A stretch of 64,000 nucleotides of DNA from Microvenator marinus (GTDB lineage Bacteria; Myxococcota_A; Bradymonadia; Bradymonadales; Bradymonadaceae). The position numbers and the translations under genes are program-made. Shown in pieces: positions 1 through 10,600 of the stretch (within the stretch, counting starts at the first letter, position 1; the number at the start of each line of letters is the position of its first letter). The notes under the pieces are model-generated. The model did no database searches. It was not told the DNA's origin and saw nothing but the letters and a program-made list of their open reading frames with translations. Where the stretch lies: the NCBI RefSeq assembly GCF_007993755.1, contig NZ_CP042467.1, positions 1,588,001 to 1,652,000 of the forward strand, given 5' to 3'.

Positions 1-147
1 GACGGTGTGGTTTCGAACCTTTATGGGGTCGAGCGCATCCCGACTCTGGTGGTGATCGACCCCAACGGACTTGTGAGTTACGGGGGTTCAGGCGTGCTAA
101 GTGAAGGCAAATTACGGAAGTTGATTCGAGAAGCAAAAGGCCAATGA
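1..147 (+). CDS. Thioredoxin-like (TlpA/ResA type) protein, C-terminal fragment
   Basis: The window opens inside this gene; the last 48 codons are readable up to the TGA at 145-147. The visible peptide has the motif RIPTLVVIDPNG, which is the cis-proline strand of the thioredoxin fold as found in TlpA/ResA-type redox proteins, followed by a short helix. The catalytic CxxC would lie upstream and is not visible. Its stop overlaps the ATG of the RND adaptor gene by four bases, so it is probably the first visible gene of a translationally coupled operon. It could equally be a peroxiredoxin-like protein. Confidence 0.7.
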   Translation, partial: DGVVSNLYGVERIPTLVVIDPNGLVSYGGSGVLSEGKLRKLIREAKGQ

Positions 148-1205
148 TGAAATGGAATGGAATTTGGGTCTTGCTCGTAGGCTTGAGTGTTGTACTCGCG
201 AGTGGTTGTAAGGACGAAGAAGACGCGGAGGCTGACGCACCGAGCGCGCCCCGCTCTGTCCCTGTTGAAACCGTAAGCGCCACGGCTCGCACACTCAGAG
301 AGTCGATCATCTCGACAGCCACGGTGGACTCAAAATCGGCCGTTGATGTGGTCGCAGAGGTTCCAGGCGTGGTGATCACCCTGGACACCGAACAGGGTGA
401 AACGGTCAAGAAGGGGCAGCGCATCGCGCAGATCCAAAGAGAAGAAGTCAATTTTGGCGTCAGCTCGGCCAAAACAGCTGTGCAACGACTGGAGTCTGAG
501 GTTGAGCGCCTTCGCCCCCTCTACGACAAGGGCGTGATTAGCAGGCAGGTTTTTGATGAAGCCCAATGGAGGCTCCAAGAGGCTCGCTCCGAACAAAAGC
601 GGGCATCCATGGCTGCTTCCGATTTGAGAGCGGTAGCGCCCATGTCTGGAGTCGTGGCCATGCGCTACGTAAACCTTGGACAGCAAGTCGCAACGGGAAC
701 GCCTCTCTTCCGAATTGTCGACCCTGAAGAGCTCATCGTGGCAGTGAATCTCCCCGAGAACTCCCTCGGAAAGATTTTTGAAGGACAGGAAGCCTACGTT
801 GAATCTGACGCCCTTCCAGACCAAACCTTCAACGGCAAAGTCGAGCGCATCAGCCCAGTTGTAGACCCGAGAACCGGCACCCTCAGAGTTCAGCTAAGTC
901 TGGATGAAGCAGCGGCCAAGACCTTAAAGCCCGGTATGTTTGTGAAGGCGCATATCGTGGTGTCTCAGCGGCCCGACGCCGTGGCGATCCCAAGACGCGC
1001 TGTGGTCTTCACCGACGACCAATCCAACGTCTTTGTGGTCGAAGATAAAACTGCCCTCAGAAAGCCCGTTAAACTGGGTGTGAACGACGGGACGTGGGTT
1101 GAGATCCTAAGTGGTATCAACATGGGAGACAAAGTCGTGGTGCTCGGCCAAGAAGGGCTTAAATCGGGCACACCTGTGGATGCCGTGGAGCGTGAAGGCG
1201 GATGA
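144..1205 (+). CDS. RND efflux periplasmic adaptor (HlyD/MFP family) lipoprotein
   Basis: A 353-residue membrane fusion protein that links an inner-membrane RND pump to an outer-membrane channel. The N-terminus is a lipoprotein signal with the box ASGC at residues 19-22. A first lipoyl half-motif is seen near residues 66-95 (DVVAEVPGVV and the following GETVKKGQ), then a charged alpha-hairpin to about residue 160, the second lipoyl half (APMSGVVAMRYVNLGQQV), and a beta-barrel and membrane-proximal region. The length is normal for the family. The ATG overlaps the preceding stop by four bases, and its own stop overlaps the pump ATG by four bases, so the three genes are translationally coupled. 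The substrate cannot be told from sequence. Confidence 0.92.
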   Translation: MMKWNGIWVLLVGLSVVLASGCKDEEDAEADAPSAPRSVPVETVSATARTLRESIISTATVDSKSAVDVVAEVPGVVITLDTEQGETVKKGQRIAQIQREEVNFGVSSAKTAVQRLESEVERLRPLYDKGVISRQVFDEAQWRLQEARSEQKRASMAASDLRAVAPMSGVVAMRYVNLGQQVATGTPLFRIVDPEELIVAVNLPENSLGKIFEGQEAYVESDALPDQTFNGKVERISPVVDPRTGTLRVQLSLDEAAAKTLKPGMFVKAHIVVSQRPDAVAIPRRAVVFTDDQSNVFVVEDKTALRKPVKLGVNDGTWVEILSGINMGDKVVVLGQEGLKSGTPVDAVEREGG

Positions 1206-4200
1206 CCCAACGTTTCTCCAAGATTGCAACATGGTCGGTGCAACGGCCAGTGGCCACTATCATGATCGTGGTAGCCGTGGCCGTCTTTGGGTACATCTCG
1301 TACCAACTCCTACCCGTAAATCTGCTTCCAGAACTCTCGTATCCAACGCTGACGGTCCGAACAGAACTCATGGGCGCAGCGCCCGAAGAGGTTGAGGACA
1401 GTGTCACACGACCGCTCGAAGAGATCGTCAGAACGGTTGAAGGCGTGGTTGGAGTGCGCTCGGCAAGCCGAGCTGGCCAATCGGACGTGGTGCTTCAATT
1501 TACGTGGAACACCGACATGGACTTCGCCACCCAGAAGGTGCGAGAACGCATCGAGTTGGTGCCACTTCCTGACGAAGCGGGCACACCACTCCTCTTGCGG
1601 TACGACCCAGACCTCGACCCGTTTATGCGTCTCGGAGTCGCCGGGCCTCAGTCCTTGGCCGAACTAAGGCGCGTGACAGAGGAAGAAGTTCAGCGTGAAC
1701 TCGAGAAGCTCGAGGGCGTAGCTATGGTGAGGGTTCGCGGTGGTCTCGAAGAGATTTTCCGCGTGGATTTGGACCCTGGAAAGATGTCCATGCTCGGCGT
1801 CACGCCCGCAAATGTGGCTCAGCGGCTCGCGTCCGAAAATATCAACGTGGCCGGAGGCGCGTTGGCCGAAGGTGATGTCACTTACCTCGTCAGAACTTTG
1901 AACGCGTTTGAAGGCCAAGACGAGATCGAAAACCTCATCGTGGCCTATCCGGAAGGAACGCCGGTCCGCCTATCCCAGGTGGCCAAAATTTGGCGAGATG
2001 TGCGCGAACGCGAAGTCATGACGCGGATCGGACGCACCTCAACGATCGATGAAAGTATCGTCATCGAGGTCTTCAAAGAGGCTGATGCCAATATGGTGGA
2101 TGTCTCACAACGCGTCAAAGCCACCCTCTTTGGCTCTCCGTCAGACCAGGCCGAGCGCGCGCGGAAGCTCTCCCAAGAATTCGCAGATTCTGTACGCGAG
2201 AGAGCCCGAATTCAGGCGAGCGGTGAGCGAAGCCTGGTGGCGACCAAACCCTCTACGCGGCCCAAACTAGTTTTCGACAGGCTACCCGAATCCACGTCGC
2301 TCACGGTCTTGAGCGACCAGGCAACCTTCATTGAGAAGAGCATCGCTGAAGTCACACAAACCGCGCTGATGGGCGGACTTTTTGCGGTGCTCGTGCTCTT
2401 TCTTTTCTTACGCAACGCGTGGACCACGCTGATTATCGCGTTTTCGATCCCTCTCTCGGTCATCGCTGCGTTCGGCGCGCTGCGGCTTTCGGACGTAACC
2501 CTGAACGTCATGAGCCTTGGCGGAATCGCGCTTGGAATCGGCATGTTGGTGGATAACTCCATCGTGGTCTTGGAGTCGATTTTCAGGTGCCGTGAAGAAG
2601 GTGACTCCATCATGGACGCCGCGTTCCGTGGTACTTCCGAGGTTGCGGGCGCCGTGGTCGCCTCCACCACCACAACCATCGCCGTCTTCTTGCCCATCGT
2701 CTTTGTCGACGGCATCGCAGGCCAGATTTTCGGGGACCTCGCGCTTTCAGTGGTCTACGCGCTTTTAGCCAGTCTAGTGGTTGCCATCTACTTCGTGCCG
2801 ATGTTGGCTGCCCGTGAACCGCGGGGTCTAACGCTTCCTACAATTGCTTCAATCAAAACTGAGCTCCTAGGTCCTTCGCATAGCCTCGAGCTTATGCGTC
2901 GGGACTGGGCCAAGATGAACGGGGTGCTCAAAAGCCTGGCGCCGCTTTTGATCGCGAGGACTATAGTGCTCTTCGCGCTGGAGGTCTTAGCGCGGGCCTT
3001 GATGACGCTGCTCTTCACCGTCGTAGCTATCGTCGGAGCAGTCTTGATGGCGATTCGAAAGGTCTTGCAAGTCACGCTCGGCGTGGGCTTCAACGGCTTC
3101 GACCGTGCCTATGCAGTCGTCGATTCCGCCTACAAATCCGCCCTGAGAGGTGCCCTAGCCTCTCGATTCACAATCATCTTGGTGGCCATCGCACTCTTTG
3201 GCTGGAGTATCCAAGCCTTTCAAAACCTTGGAACGGAACTCTTGCCACCCATGCACCAAGGCGAGTTCAACGTGGAGCTCGCAATGCCCGTGGGAACAAG
3301 GCTTGAGGAAACGTCACGTGTGACGCGATTGCTTGAGGACAAGATCCTCAACGTCCCCGGCATAGAACGTTTTGCGACAACTGTTGGCGTGGAGCGCACA
3401 GATATACAGGCCAGCGACGAAGGTGAACATACGGCGAGAATCACCGTTTCGCTCAAGGATAGCGAGAACCCTGAGGTCTTAGAGCGTGAGGTCATGAGCG
3501 CCATTCGCGAACAAGCGCGCACCATTCCGGGTGCCGCAATCGAACTCACTCGCCCTTCCCTTTTTTCAACACAAACTCCTCTTGAAGTTGAGATTATCGG
3601 GGACGATCTTAGGCTCTTGAGGCTAGTTTCAGACGAGATCGCGAGCGAACTCGGACAACTCGATGAGCTCGCGGATGTTCGATCAAACCTTGGACGTGGA
3701 TTCCCAGAAGTACAGATTAGGTTTAACCGAGACCGGCTATCTGCCTACGGACTAACCGCTTTGGATGTTGGCGAAATCGTTCGCGACCAGGTCCGTGGTG
3801 TTGAACCAACGAAGATTCGTCAGGGTGAGATCGAGTACGGAATCGTGGTTCGGGCAGCGCGTGACGAAGTCCCGGATGTAGACGCTCTAAGGCGACTGGT
3901 GATCAGGCCAGCCGGCCCTGATATGCCAGAGATTCGCCTAGGTTCGCTTGCGGAGTTGGACCTCGCCATCGGGCCGAGTGAGATCCGCCGCATTCAAGGC
4001 TCGCGTGCCGCCGTGGTGCAAGCCGATGTACCTCTGACCTCTGTGAGTGCGGCGGGGGCCAAGGTCGACCAAGTCCTGAGCAGAATTCAGCCACCCGCGG
4101 GCATCAGCGTATCTGTTGGGGGGCAGCGTACTGAAATGGAGAACGCACAACGCTCCATGCTCTTTGCCCTCCTGCTCGCTGTTTTCCTGGTCTACGTCGT

Positions 4201-4654
4201 GCTCGCGAGCACCTTCGAAAGTTTGCGCGGACCACTCGTGATTCTACTCAGCATTCCGCTTGCCCTGGTGGGTGTGACAGCTGCCCTGATGGCCACAGGA
4301 GTTCACGTGAGTGTATTGGTCTTCATCGGCATGATCATGTTGACGGGAATCGTGGTGAACAACGCGATCGTCTTGGTGGACTACATCAATCAGCTTCGCG
4401 AACGAGGACTTGAACTCAATGAGGCCATCCAAGAGGCCTGCCACGTGCGACTCAGACCCGTGTTGATCACCACGATGACCACCGTGCTTGGACTCCTGCC
4501 CATGGCACTCGGGCTCGGGGAAGGGGCTGAGCTGAGAAAGCCATTGGCGATTACGGTTATCGCAGGGCTCGGAAGCGCAACGTTACTTACGCTTTTTGTG
4601 ATCCCGTCCCTCTATTCAATCGCGATGCAGAAACTCAGGCGCGAGACAGCCTGA
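1202..4654 (+). CDS. RND family efflux transporter permease
   Basis: A 1150-residue inner-membrane proton-driven pump of the AcrB/MdtB/CusA superfamily. TM1 lies near residues 15-32. TM4 carries GIGMLVDNSIVVLE, with the proton-relay Asp followed by Asn as in many HAE and HME members. The C-terminal half repeats this with GMIMLTGIVVNNAIVLVDY. The protein is about 100 residues longer than typical members. The extra length sits mainly between TM6 and TM7 (about residues 540-640), where at least one more hydrophobic stretch is visible (IARTIVLFALEVLARALMTL and onwards). It is coupled to the adaptor through an ATGA overlap. Its last 20 bases overlap the convergent glnE. Drug versus metal specificity is undecided. 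Confidence 0.93.
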   Translation: MTQRFSKIATWSVQRPVATIMIVVAVAVFGYISYQLLPVNLLPELSYPTLTVRTELMGAAPEEVEDSVTRPLEEIVRTVEGVVGVRSASRAGQSDVVLQFTWNTDMDFATQKVRERIELVPLPDEAGTPLLLRYDPDLDPFMRLGVAGPQSLAELRRVTEEEVQRELEKLEGVAMVRVRGGLEEIFRVDLDPGKMSMLGVTPANVAQRLASENINVAGGALAEGDVTYLVRTLNAFEGQDEIENLIVAYPEGTPVRLSQVAKIWRDVREREVMTRIGRTSTIDESIVIEVFKEADANMVDVSQRVKATLFGSPSDQAERARKLSQEFADSVRERARIQASGERSLVATKPSTRPKLVFDRLPESTSLTVLSDQATFIEKSIAEVTQTALMGGLFAVLVLFLFLRNAWTTLIIAFSIPLSVIAAFGALRLSDVTLNVMSLGGIALGIGMLVDNSIVVLESIFRCREEGDSIMDAAFRGTSEVAGAVVASTTTTIAVFLPIVFVDGIAGQIFGDLALSVVYALLASLVVAIYFVPMLAAREPRGLTLPTIASIKTELLGPSHSLELMRRDWAKMNGVLKSLAPLLIARTIVLFALEVLARALMTLLFTVVAIVGAVLMAIRKVLQVTLGVGFNGFDRAYAVVDSAYKSALRGALASRFTIILVAIALFGWSIQAFQNLGTELLPPMHQGEFNVELAMPVGTRLEETSRVTRLLEDKILNVPGIERFATTVGVERTDIQASDEGEHTARITVSLKDSENPEVLEREVMSAIREQARTIPGAAIELTRPSLFSTQTPLEVEIIGDDLRLLRLVSDEIASELGQLDELADVRSNLGRGFPEVQIRFNRDRLSAYGLTALDVGEIVRDQVRGVEPTKIRQGEIEYGIVVRAARDEVPDVDALRRLVIRPAGPDMPEIRLGSLAELDLAIGPSEIRRIQGSRAAVVQADVPLTSVSAAGAKVDQVLSRIQPPAGISVSVGGQRTEMENAQRSMLFALLLAVFLVYVVLASTFESLRGPLVILLSIPLALVGVTAALMATGVHVSVLVFIGMIMLTGIVVNNAIVLVDYINQLRERGLELNEAIQEACHVRLRPVLITTMTTVLGLLPMALGLGEGAELRKPLAITVIAGLGSATLLTLFVIPSLYSIAMQKLRRETA

Positions 4655-7601
4655 AGATTTCCTCGGTCATTTGGCGCGCTCTTCTCGCGGTATCCTGCAA
4701 ATCTTGGAACATATTTTCCGTGGCTTCGTCACCGTCATAGCCCAAATGTTTCGCCAGAATACGCGCGTGTGCGGGGTCTGAGGGCAAGGTGCTCACGCCA
4801 CGGTTCCCACTCATTCTGAGACGTGTCTCCACCACACGAAACTTTTGATAGTCCTTTCGAAGCTGCCTGAAATCGAGGTCGAGGATCTCGAGCTCTTCCA
4901 AGGCCCTGAGCGCCTCAACGGTCGAGGGGGTCCTAAGGCTAAGCTCGCTCGCTCCGAATTTGAGCTGCAGCCACTGCACAGCAAATTCGATTTCTACCAG
5001 TGCTCCTGGACTCAGCTTGATATCAAACGATGACGCCCGGTGGTGTTCCTGAAGTCGAGTCACCATTTCCCAGATCTCTTGGCCGCCTGAATCCTTCAAA
5101 GGCCGTTTGAAGACCAATTCCTCTCTCAAGGTGTTGAATGCTTCCAACAAATGTGGCGCCCCTACGAGCGGTCTAGCGCGAACGAGAGCCTGTCTCTCCC
5201 AAAAGGCAGCCTTCGTGTCGTGGTACGACTCAAACGCTTCCAGGCTCACGATAAGCGCGCCCTGCTGCCCAGATGGTCTCAGTCGTGTGTCCACGTCGTA
5301 CATCTTCCCGTCTGCGCCTGCTGACGAGAGCGTTCGAATGATGCGTTGAGTGAGTTTAGAAAAGAACGTGTGCTCAAGCTTCCACTGGCGGTCGGTCTGG
5401 TAGAGGAAGAGGAGATCGAGGTCGCTGCCGAACCCCAATTCCCGCCCTCCCAGCTTACCCATAGCGACCACAACAAAGGGGATTTCATCAAGGGGCGGTA
5501 AGACCGAGCCTTCGCGCCTTCGGTAGGTTCGCATTGGCTCGTAGACCTCGCGAAGAACCGAAGAAATCACGGACTCGGCGAGCAAAGATAGCTGTTCGAG
5601 TGTCTGTGAAATCCCGATGGCACCCCCTGCGTCATGGAGCCCGATCCGCAAGGTTTCTTCTTGGTGAAAGCGCCGAATCACTCCGATACGATGCTCGGGA
5701 TCGACCACGCGACTGAGCCTCGACTCAAGGTCGGATTGCATGTCCGAGGCTGAGCGAACCATGGCGACCGAGCCTGCCCCGAGCAGACGTTCAACGATCG
5801 CAGGCTCCTTGAGGAGTGCCCCCGAAAGATAGGGACTCGAGCCAAAGACGTGGATCAAGAGTCGGCACGCATGGGGATTGTCCGCCAGCATCTTGAAGTA
5901 GCCTGGCCGATCACCGATTGACGTGATGAATCTAGTCAGGTGGCTAAAGGCTTGGTCCGCCTGAGGTGTGGCGCCGGCAGTCTCCAAGAGATAGGCGGCC
6001 AGGTTTGACTCCCCACGAAGCGCCCTGTCAGCGAAGGGCCCATAATTCTTCTCACGCAAGACCAGAACTTGGCCCGCGACCTGCTTTGGCCGCTCGAAGC
6101 CGAGCGACTCCAAGGCCTTAAGGATAGACGCCTCGGGATTCAGCACACCATCCCGAGCAAAGCTTTCCGGACTTGCGCCTAGAATTGTATCCAAAGCGTC
6201 CGGCTCTTCGGGTTGCAATGTGGGTTGAGTCTCAGATCGAACTTCATCGGACTCGAAGAGGCGAGCAAACATGGCGTGAACACCCGAACGATGCTCGAGC
6301 ACACGAGCACGGAATTCGTCCACCTCAAAGCCCATGCGCCGAGCTAAATCGCGCAGCAATTCGCGGTCTTCAGGCAGTCTATGCCCTTGCCGGTCACTCC
6401 CCATCTGAATCCTATGCTCAACGCGTCGCAAGAACGCATAGGCTTCGGCCAGAACATCGTGGTCATCGTGAGTAATCAACCCTGAGAAAAGCAATCGGTC
6501 CAACGCATCGAGTGTATTTTTTACCCGGAGGTTCGGGCGGGTGCCGCAATGCACGAGCTGCAGCGCCTGCACAAAGAACTCGATTTCACGAATGCCGCCG
6601 AGCCCGATCTTGACGTCCCAACCTAGAAGTCCAGACTTCGTGGCAGGTTGTGGCTCGGGCTGGCGCACGATGGGCCGGCGCCCACTTCGCACACCGGCCA
6701 GTTTGTGGTGCAGCCTTTGTTTCAAAGGCGTATCTGGCGTGTCGGTCTTTGCCGTTGCTTCTTCTTCGGCACCAACGATATCTGAGGCCCGCGCCTGAAG
6801 GTTGATCTTTTCCTTCATACCACGGAGTTCTTCAATCGCCTGAAAATCCAGATATTTCCGAAAGATAAACCCATCTAGCCGTTGTAAGAGTTCGTCGCCG
6901 AGAGCAATGTTCCCGGCAACAGGTCTAGCCTTCAGAAGTGCACCACGCTCCCATGTTCGCCCCCATGAAGCGTAGTATTCAATGGCGGATGAAGCAGGCG
7001 GCACGAGCGGCCCCTGGGTCCCGTGCGGCCGCAGGCGCAGATCAACACGAAAGACGTAGCCATCCTCTGTGATCTGGCTCATCATCGAGGTACACACGCG
7101 TGCGACCTGGTCCACCTCATCAAGCCGGTCGCGTACGTCATCAGTACACACAAAAATCAGGTCGATATCGGAGCTAAAGTTAAGCTCATGGCCGCCAAGC
7201 TTTCCCATCCCCAAAACACAGATATGGTCTGCAAGGCCGGGGTTCGAAAGCTCAGACGCTGCGCGCCGCAGTGCGGCATCCAAACAAACTTGCGCGATAT
7301 CGGCAATCTCAGCGGTAGTCTCTCGGATAGACGCCGTCCCCTCAACTTCTCGCCAAAAAACCCTGAGACATTCGCGCCGCTTGAATAGGCGCAGCGCCCG
7401 CTCAAACTCAGCCACAGTCGGGGTGCGAGCCAAATCCTCGGCCAATCGCTCCTCGAGCTCCGCCACGTCAAGCGGACGCATCCCGATCTCCACAAACTCT
7501 TCCACCCACTCGGGATGTCGTTGAATCAAGAAACGCGGAAATTCGCCCTGACTCTCCAGGAGTCTTGCCACGTCATCGCACACCAGTGGTGCATCATCCA
7601 T
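4635..7601 (-). CDS. glnE: Bifunctional glutamine synthetase adenylyltransferase/deadenylase
   Basis: A 988-residue protein (E. coli GlnE is about 945) that adenylylates and deadenylylates glutamine synthetase in response to nitrogen signals carried by PII. Both nucleotidyltransferase domains are visible: GMGKLGGHELNFSSDIDLIF at residues 131-150 and, near residue 710, a second copy with MGKLGGRELGFGSDLDLLF. Each is followed by its linker motif (GGIREIEF and GALVEIEF). The N-terminal half carries an insertion of about 40 basic/polar residues before GGIREIEF. The gene lies four bases after a lipoprotein gene and converges with the RND pump gene with a 20-base overlap. No glutamine synthetase or PII gene is in the window. 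Confidence 0.95.
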   Translation of the reverse strand: MDDAPLVCDDVARLLESQGEFPRFLIQRHPEWVEEFVEIGMRPLDVAELEERLAEDLARTPTVAEFERALRLFKRRECLRVFWREVEGTASIRETTAEIADIAQVCLDAALRRAASELSNPGLADHICVLGMGKLGGHELNFSSDIDLIFVCTDDVRDRLDEVDQVARVCTSMMSQITEDGYVFRVDLRLRPHGTQGPLVPPASSAIEYYASWGRTWERGALLKARPVAGNIALGDELLQRLDGFIFRKYLDFQAIEELRGMKEKINLQARASDIVGAEEEATAKTDTPDTPLKQRLHHKLAGVRSGRRPIVRQPEPQPATKSGLLGWDVKIGLGGIREIEFFVQALQLVHCGTRPNLRVKNTLDALDRLLFSGLITHDDHDVLAEAYAFLRRVEHRIQMGSDRQGHRLPEDRELLRDLARRMGFEVDEFRARVLEHRSGVHAMFARLFESDEVRSETQPTLQPEEPDALDTILGASPESFARDGVLNPEASILKALESLGFERPKQVAGQVLVLREKNYGPFADRALRGESNLAAYLLETAGATPQADQAFSHLTRFITSIGDRPGYFKMLADNPHACRLLIHVFGSSPYLSGALLKEPAIVERLLGAGSVAMVRSASDMQSDLESRLSRVVDPEHRIGVIRRFHQEETLRIGLHDAGGAIGISQTLEQLSLLAESVISSVLREVYEPMRTYRRREGSVLPPLDEIPFVVVAMGKLGGRELGFGSDLDLLFLYQTDRQWKLEHTFFSKLTQRIIRTLSSAGADGKMYDVDTRLRPSGQQGALIVSLEAFESYHDTKAAFWERQALVRARPLVGAPHLLEAFNTLREELVFKRPLKDSGGQEIWEMVTRLQEHHRASSFDIKLSPGALVEIEFAVQWLQLKFGASELSLRTPSTVEALRALEELEILDLDFRQLRKDYQKFRVVETRLRMSGNRGVSTLPSDPAHARILAKHLGYDGDEATENMFQDLQDTARRARQMTEEIFRLSRA

Positions 7602-7605
7602 AGGA

Positions 7606-10600
7606 CTAATTCTCTACGATAGAGACTTTTGCGGCGCCCTCAGCGCTACCTTGCGCAAACTCTACAAAATAGGTTCCGTGAGTGGCGAAGAAGTAGCTAA
7701 GTCCACTAGAAGCCGCCAACTCTTGGCCGGTGCTATCAAGAATTCGCAAGTCCTGTCCAGACGCACCTTCAAAGAGATTGACCGTCAGCGTAGAGTTGCC
7801 GCGCACATCGAGCGCGTAAACATCCAGTGGATCGGTAGCGTCCGTGGCTGCTAGCACTCGAATCACATCCGATGCAGGCAAGCCCTGCGCGGTCGCGATG
7901 GTGTCGTTCGGCTCAAGCTCGCTCACTTCTGTGGCTCGCAGAACTTCTGCAAAGAACACGTAGTCGCCGTTGAACGTCGTGCTCGAGTGCCCAACTCGTA
8001 TCGTCCACGTTCCGGAGGTTGGAGCCACCCACCCCGCGACGCCTGAGTAGAACCCCTCTCCGCCCGAGAAGAATCGGCCTTCAATGGTGCCGTCGGGTGC
8101 CTCGAACTCAAGCCACCCATTCCATGAATAGATCGACAAACTTGAGGTAGGCCGCATGGTTAGTGCCCAAAGTCTGTCTCCTGCTTCGAGGTCCACCTTG
8201 AAGTTATCGGCAACATCAGTTGGGCTCAAGCCGCCGCGAATTGCAGCTAGATCACCAAGAACTTCGGCGTCTGCAACTAAATCATTCGGCTCGGTCTCTG
8301 CCAAGGCCGTGCTTCCCCGAGTCAGGTTAATGGCTATCTCTACATCGCCCCCTGCGTTATCGGGAGCTTTGACTCCGAGAACATAGGTATCTGTTTCCCC
8401 ACGTGCCAAGCGTAGCTCTTTACCCTTGTACGAGACACCACCGAGCGTACCGAAAGAAGTCGTTAAGAGCGTCAAATCTGGTCGAATCGTCGCTGAATCC
8501 GCACGAACGTCGATCAAACCCGCCGCAGCGGTAAATCGGTAGAGGCGCTCCTCTCCAGGTTGAAGCGTGATGTTAACAACACTTCCCATAGCCAGAGCTG
8601 TGGGCGAAATCTCTTTGATGTCGAGCTCAAAATCATACGCAGCGTCACCGCGATTCTGGCTATCGTAAACGAAAACCAAAACATGGCCGTCGATATCCGA
8701 CGTCCAACGAACGCGATTAGAGCCGTTTCTGACATAGCTCATATCTTCGTCATCATAGATGTAGACCCTCGGCACGAAGTCTTCTGATTGTGTCTCAAGG
8801 TCAACTTGATACGACTTGCCGGACTCTACGGGCACTCGGACCCAACGACCAAAGGGCTGATCGTTGATAGCGCCTGCCTCAGAGTGAGGGAGCGTCACGT
8901 CGACGGGGTCCAGGACCCGCACACCTAGCTCCCAGGTTTTCCCTGCCTCAAACTCCAAGTTGTACGGCTCCAGAGAGACCACAATTGAGGTGTCCTGAAG
9001 CACATCGACCACGGTTCCGAGCGAAAGTGTACTCGTAATGGTGTTGAAGTTTGAATCGTAGACCTTCAGTTCGCTGAGATAGCCGCTTGTCCAAGCGCGA
9101 ATATCGAGGCGTTGCCCGGCAAGTACCGGAATCTCATAATAGACCACAGAATCAGGCAATTCGTGCTCACCAGAAGTCTTGAAGTCCAAGGTTTGAGGGG
9201 TCAATTCAATACGGTTCACACTCAAGGTCACTGGTTCTGACTCGTTGGAGCCTCGCCCGATAAAGTCCTGAGCCGTCACAAAGTAGGTACCCGCCTCGGG
9301 CGCCCTAAATACAAACTCCTCAGAGCTCTGCAGCACCTCAAAGGTCTCTGAATGAATGACCCGAGCATCCAGAAAGAGTCCAGGCGCATCCACCACCCCG
9401 GTCAGCACTTCGTCCTGAGCGGCGTCGAAGCTAAAGAACGCAAAGTCTCCGTTCTGCATTTCGGAGGTCGCCAAACCGATCGCGTCCACGGGAATAGGCG
9501 TGGGTTCGAAGAGCTCTAGGCTCGCGAAATAGCCATACGATTCCCCGCCCACAGGCTCTCCAAATCGGTTCGGCTGGTGTTGAATCCGCACAGCGACTTC
9601 CCCATCGTCTAGCGCCGAGAAGAAGTAAGACGTCGCGGCCGAACCATCTGGATTAGGCTCTGAATTGTAGTGTGATGAGACAAAAAAGCTCTCGCCAGCT
9701 TCGTCGAGAAAATGGCCCAATTCGACCCGTGGTTCAAGCAGCGCACCCGGGTCGGGCGTCACCACAAACCTGTAGGTCTCGCCGCGTTTCACGCTAAAAA
9801 GCGCATAGTCCACGTCGGCCTCGGTGGTCGGACTTTGAATCTGCCCGTTAAACTGGGAACCCGGCACAAGCCAGGGGATATCGGAGGTTCGCAGATTCGG
9901 CATGACGCCGGCAGCTTCCACGTCAGACGTGATGTTGGTGGCGGTGAATTCCATGGATGAAGACGCCCCGCCGACCCTTTGAATATGGTCCTCCACGACC
10001 ACCACACTTTGGCGTCCACCAAGGTCGAGACTTAGACCCACTCGATTGGTTGCGCTAACTTGGCCGACAGCCGTGGCCGCGAGCGCCCGAGAAAAGTCGG
10101 CCTCGACGATCGAAAACGCCGGGGCATGGAACTCCGCCTCGGAAATCTCGACGCCCGTAGCGTTGATCCTGAGCGCGTCTAGCCCTGAGGTATCGACCTC
10201 ATAAACTCTCAATTCGCCGTTATAAGGATTAGCGAGCGGCTGCGTGGGCAGACTGACCTCGGTGGCGTCGGGCAATGGAATTTGGCTCACCTCCAACCGA
10301 TACTCAAACCCGGCACCACCGACATCAGGCTGATCGATGAGATTTCGGAAATCCGATACCGCGAATGTATATCGTCCAGGATAGGGGAAGAACACCTCGC
10401 GGACCGCGGCCTCACCGGCCTGGCCTCCAAATCCGATCCTGGAGATATTCGCGTTTCTCAGGTCGTATCCGGCAGCAATGACGGCTGGCCAGAAGGTCGC
10501 CGGACCGCTTACATGGATCAGCAACGCCGTAGGTTCCACGATCTCAATGCTGAAAAAGTCGATATCGCCCCCACCCGCGCGAGGTAGCGCGATTTGCCCC

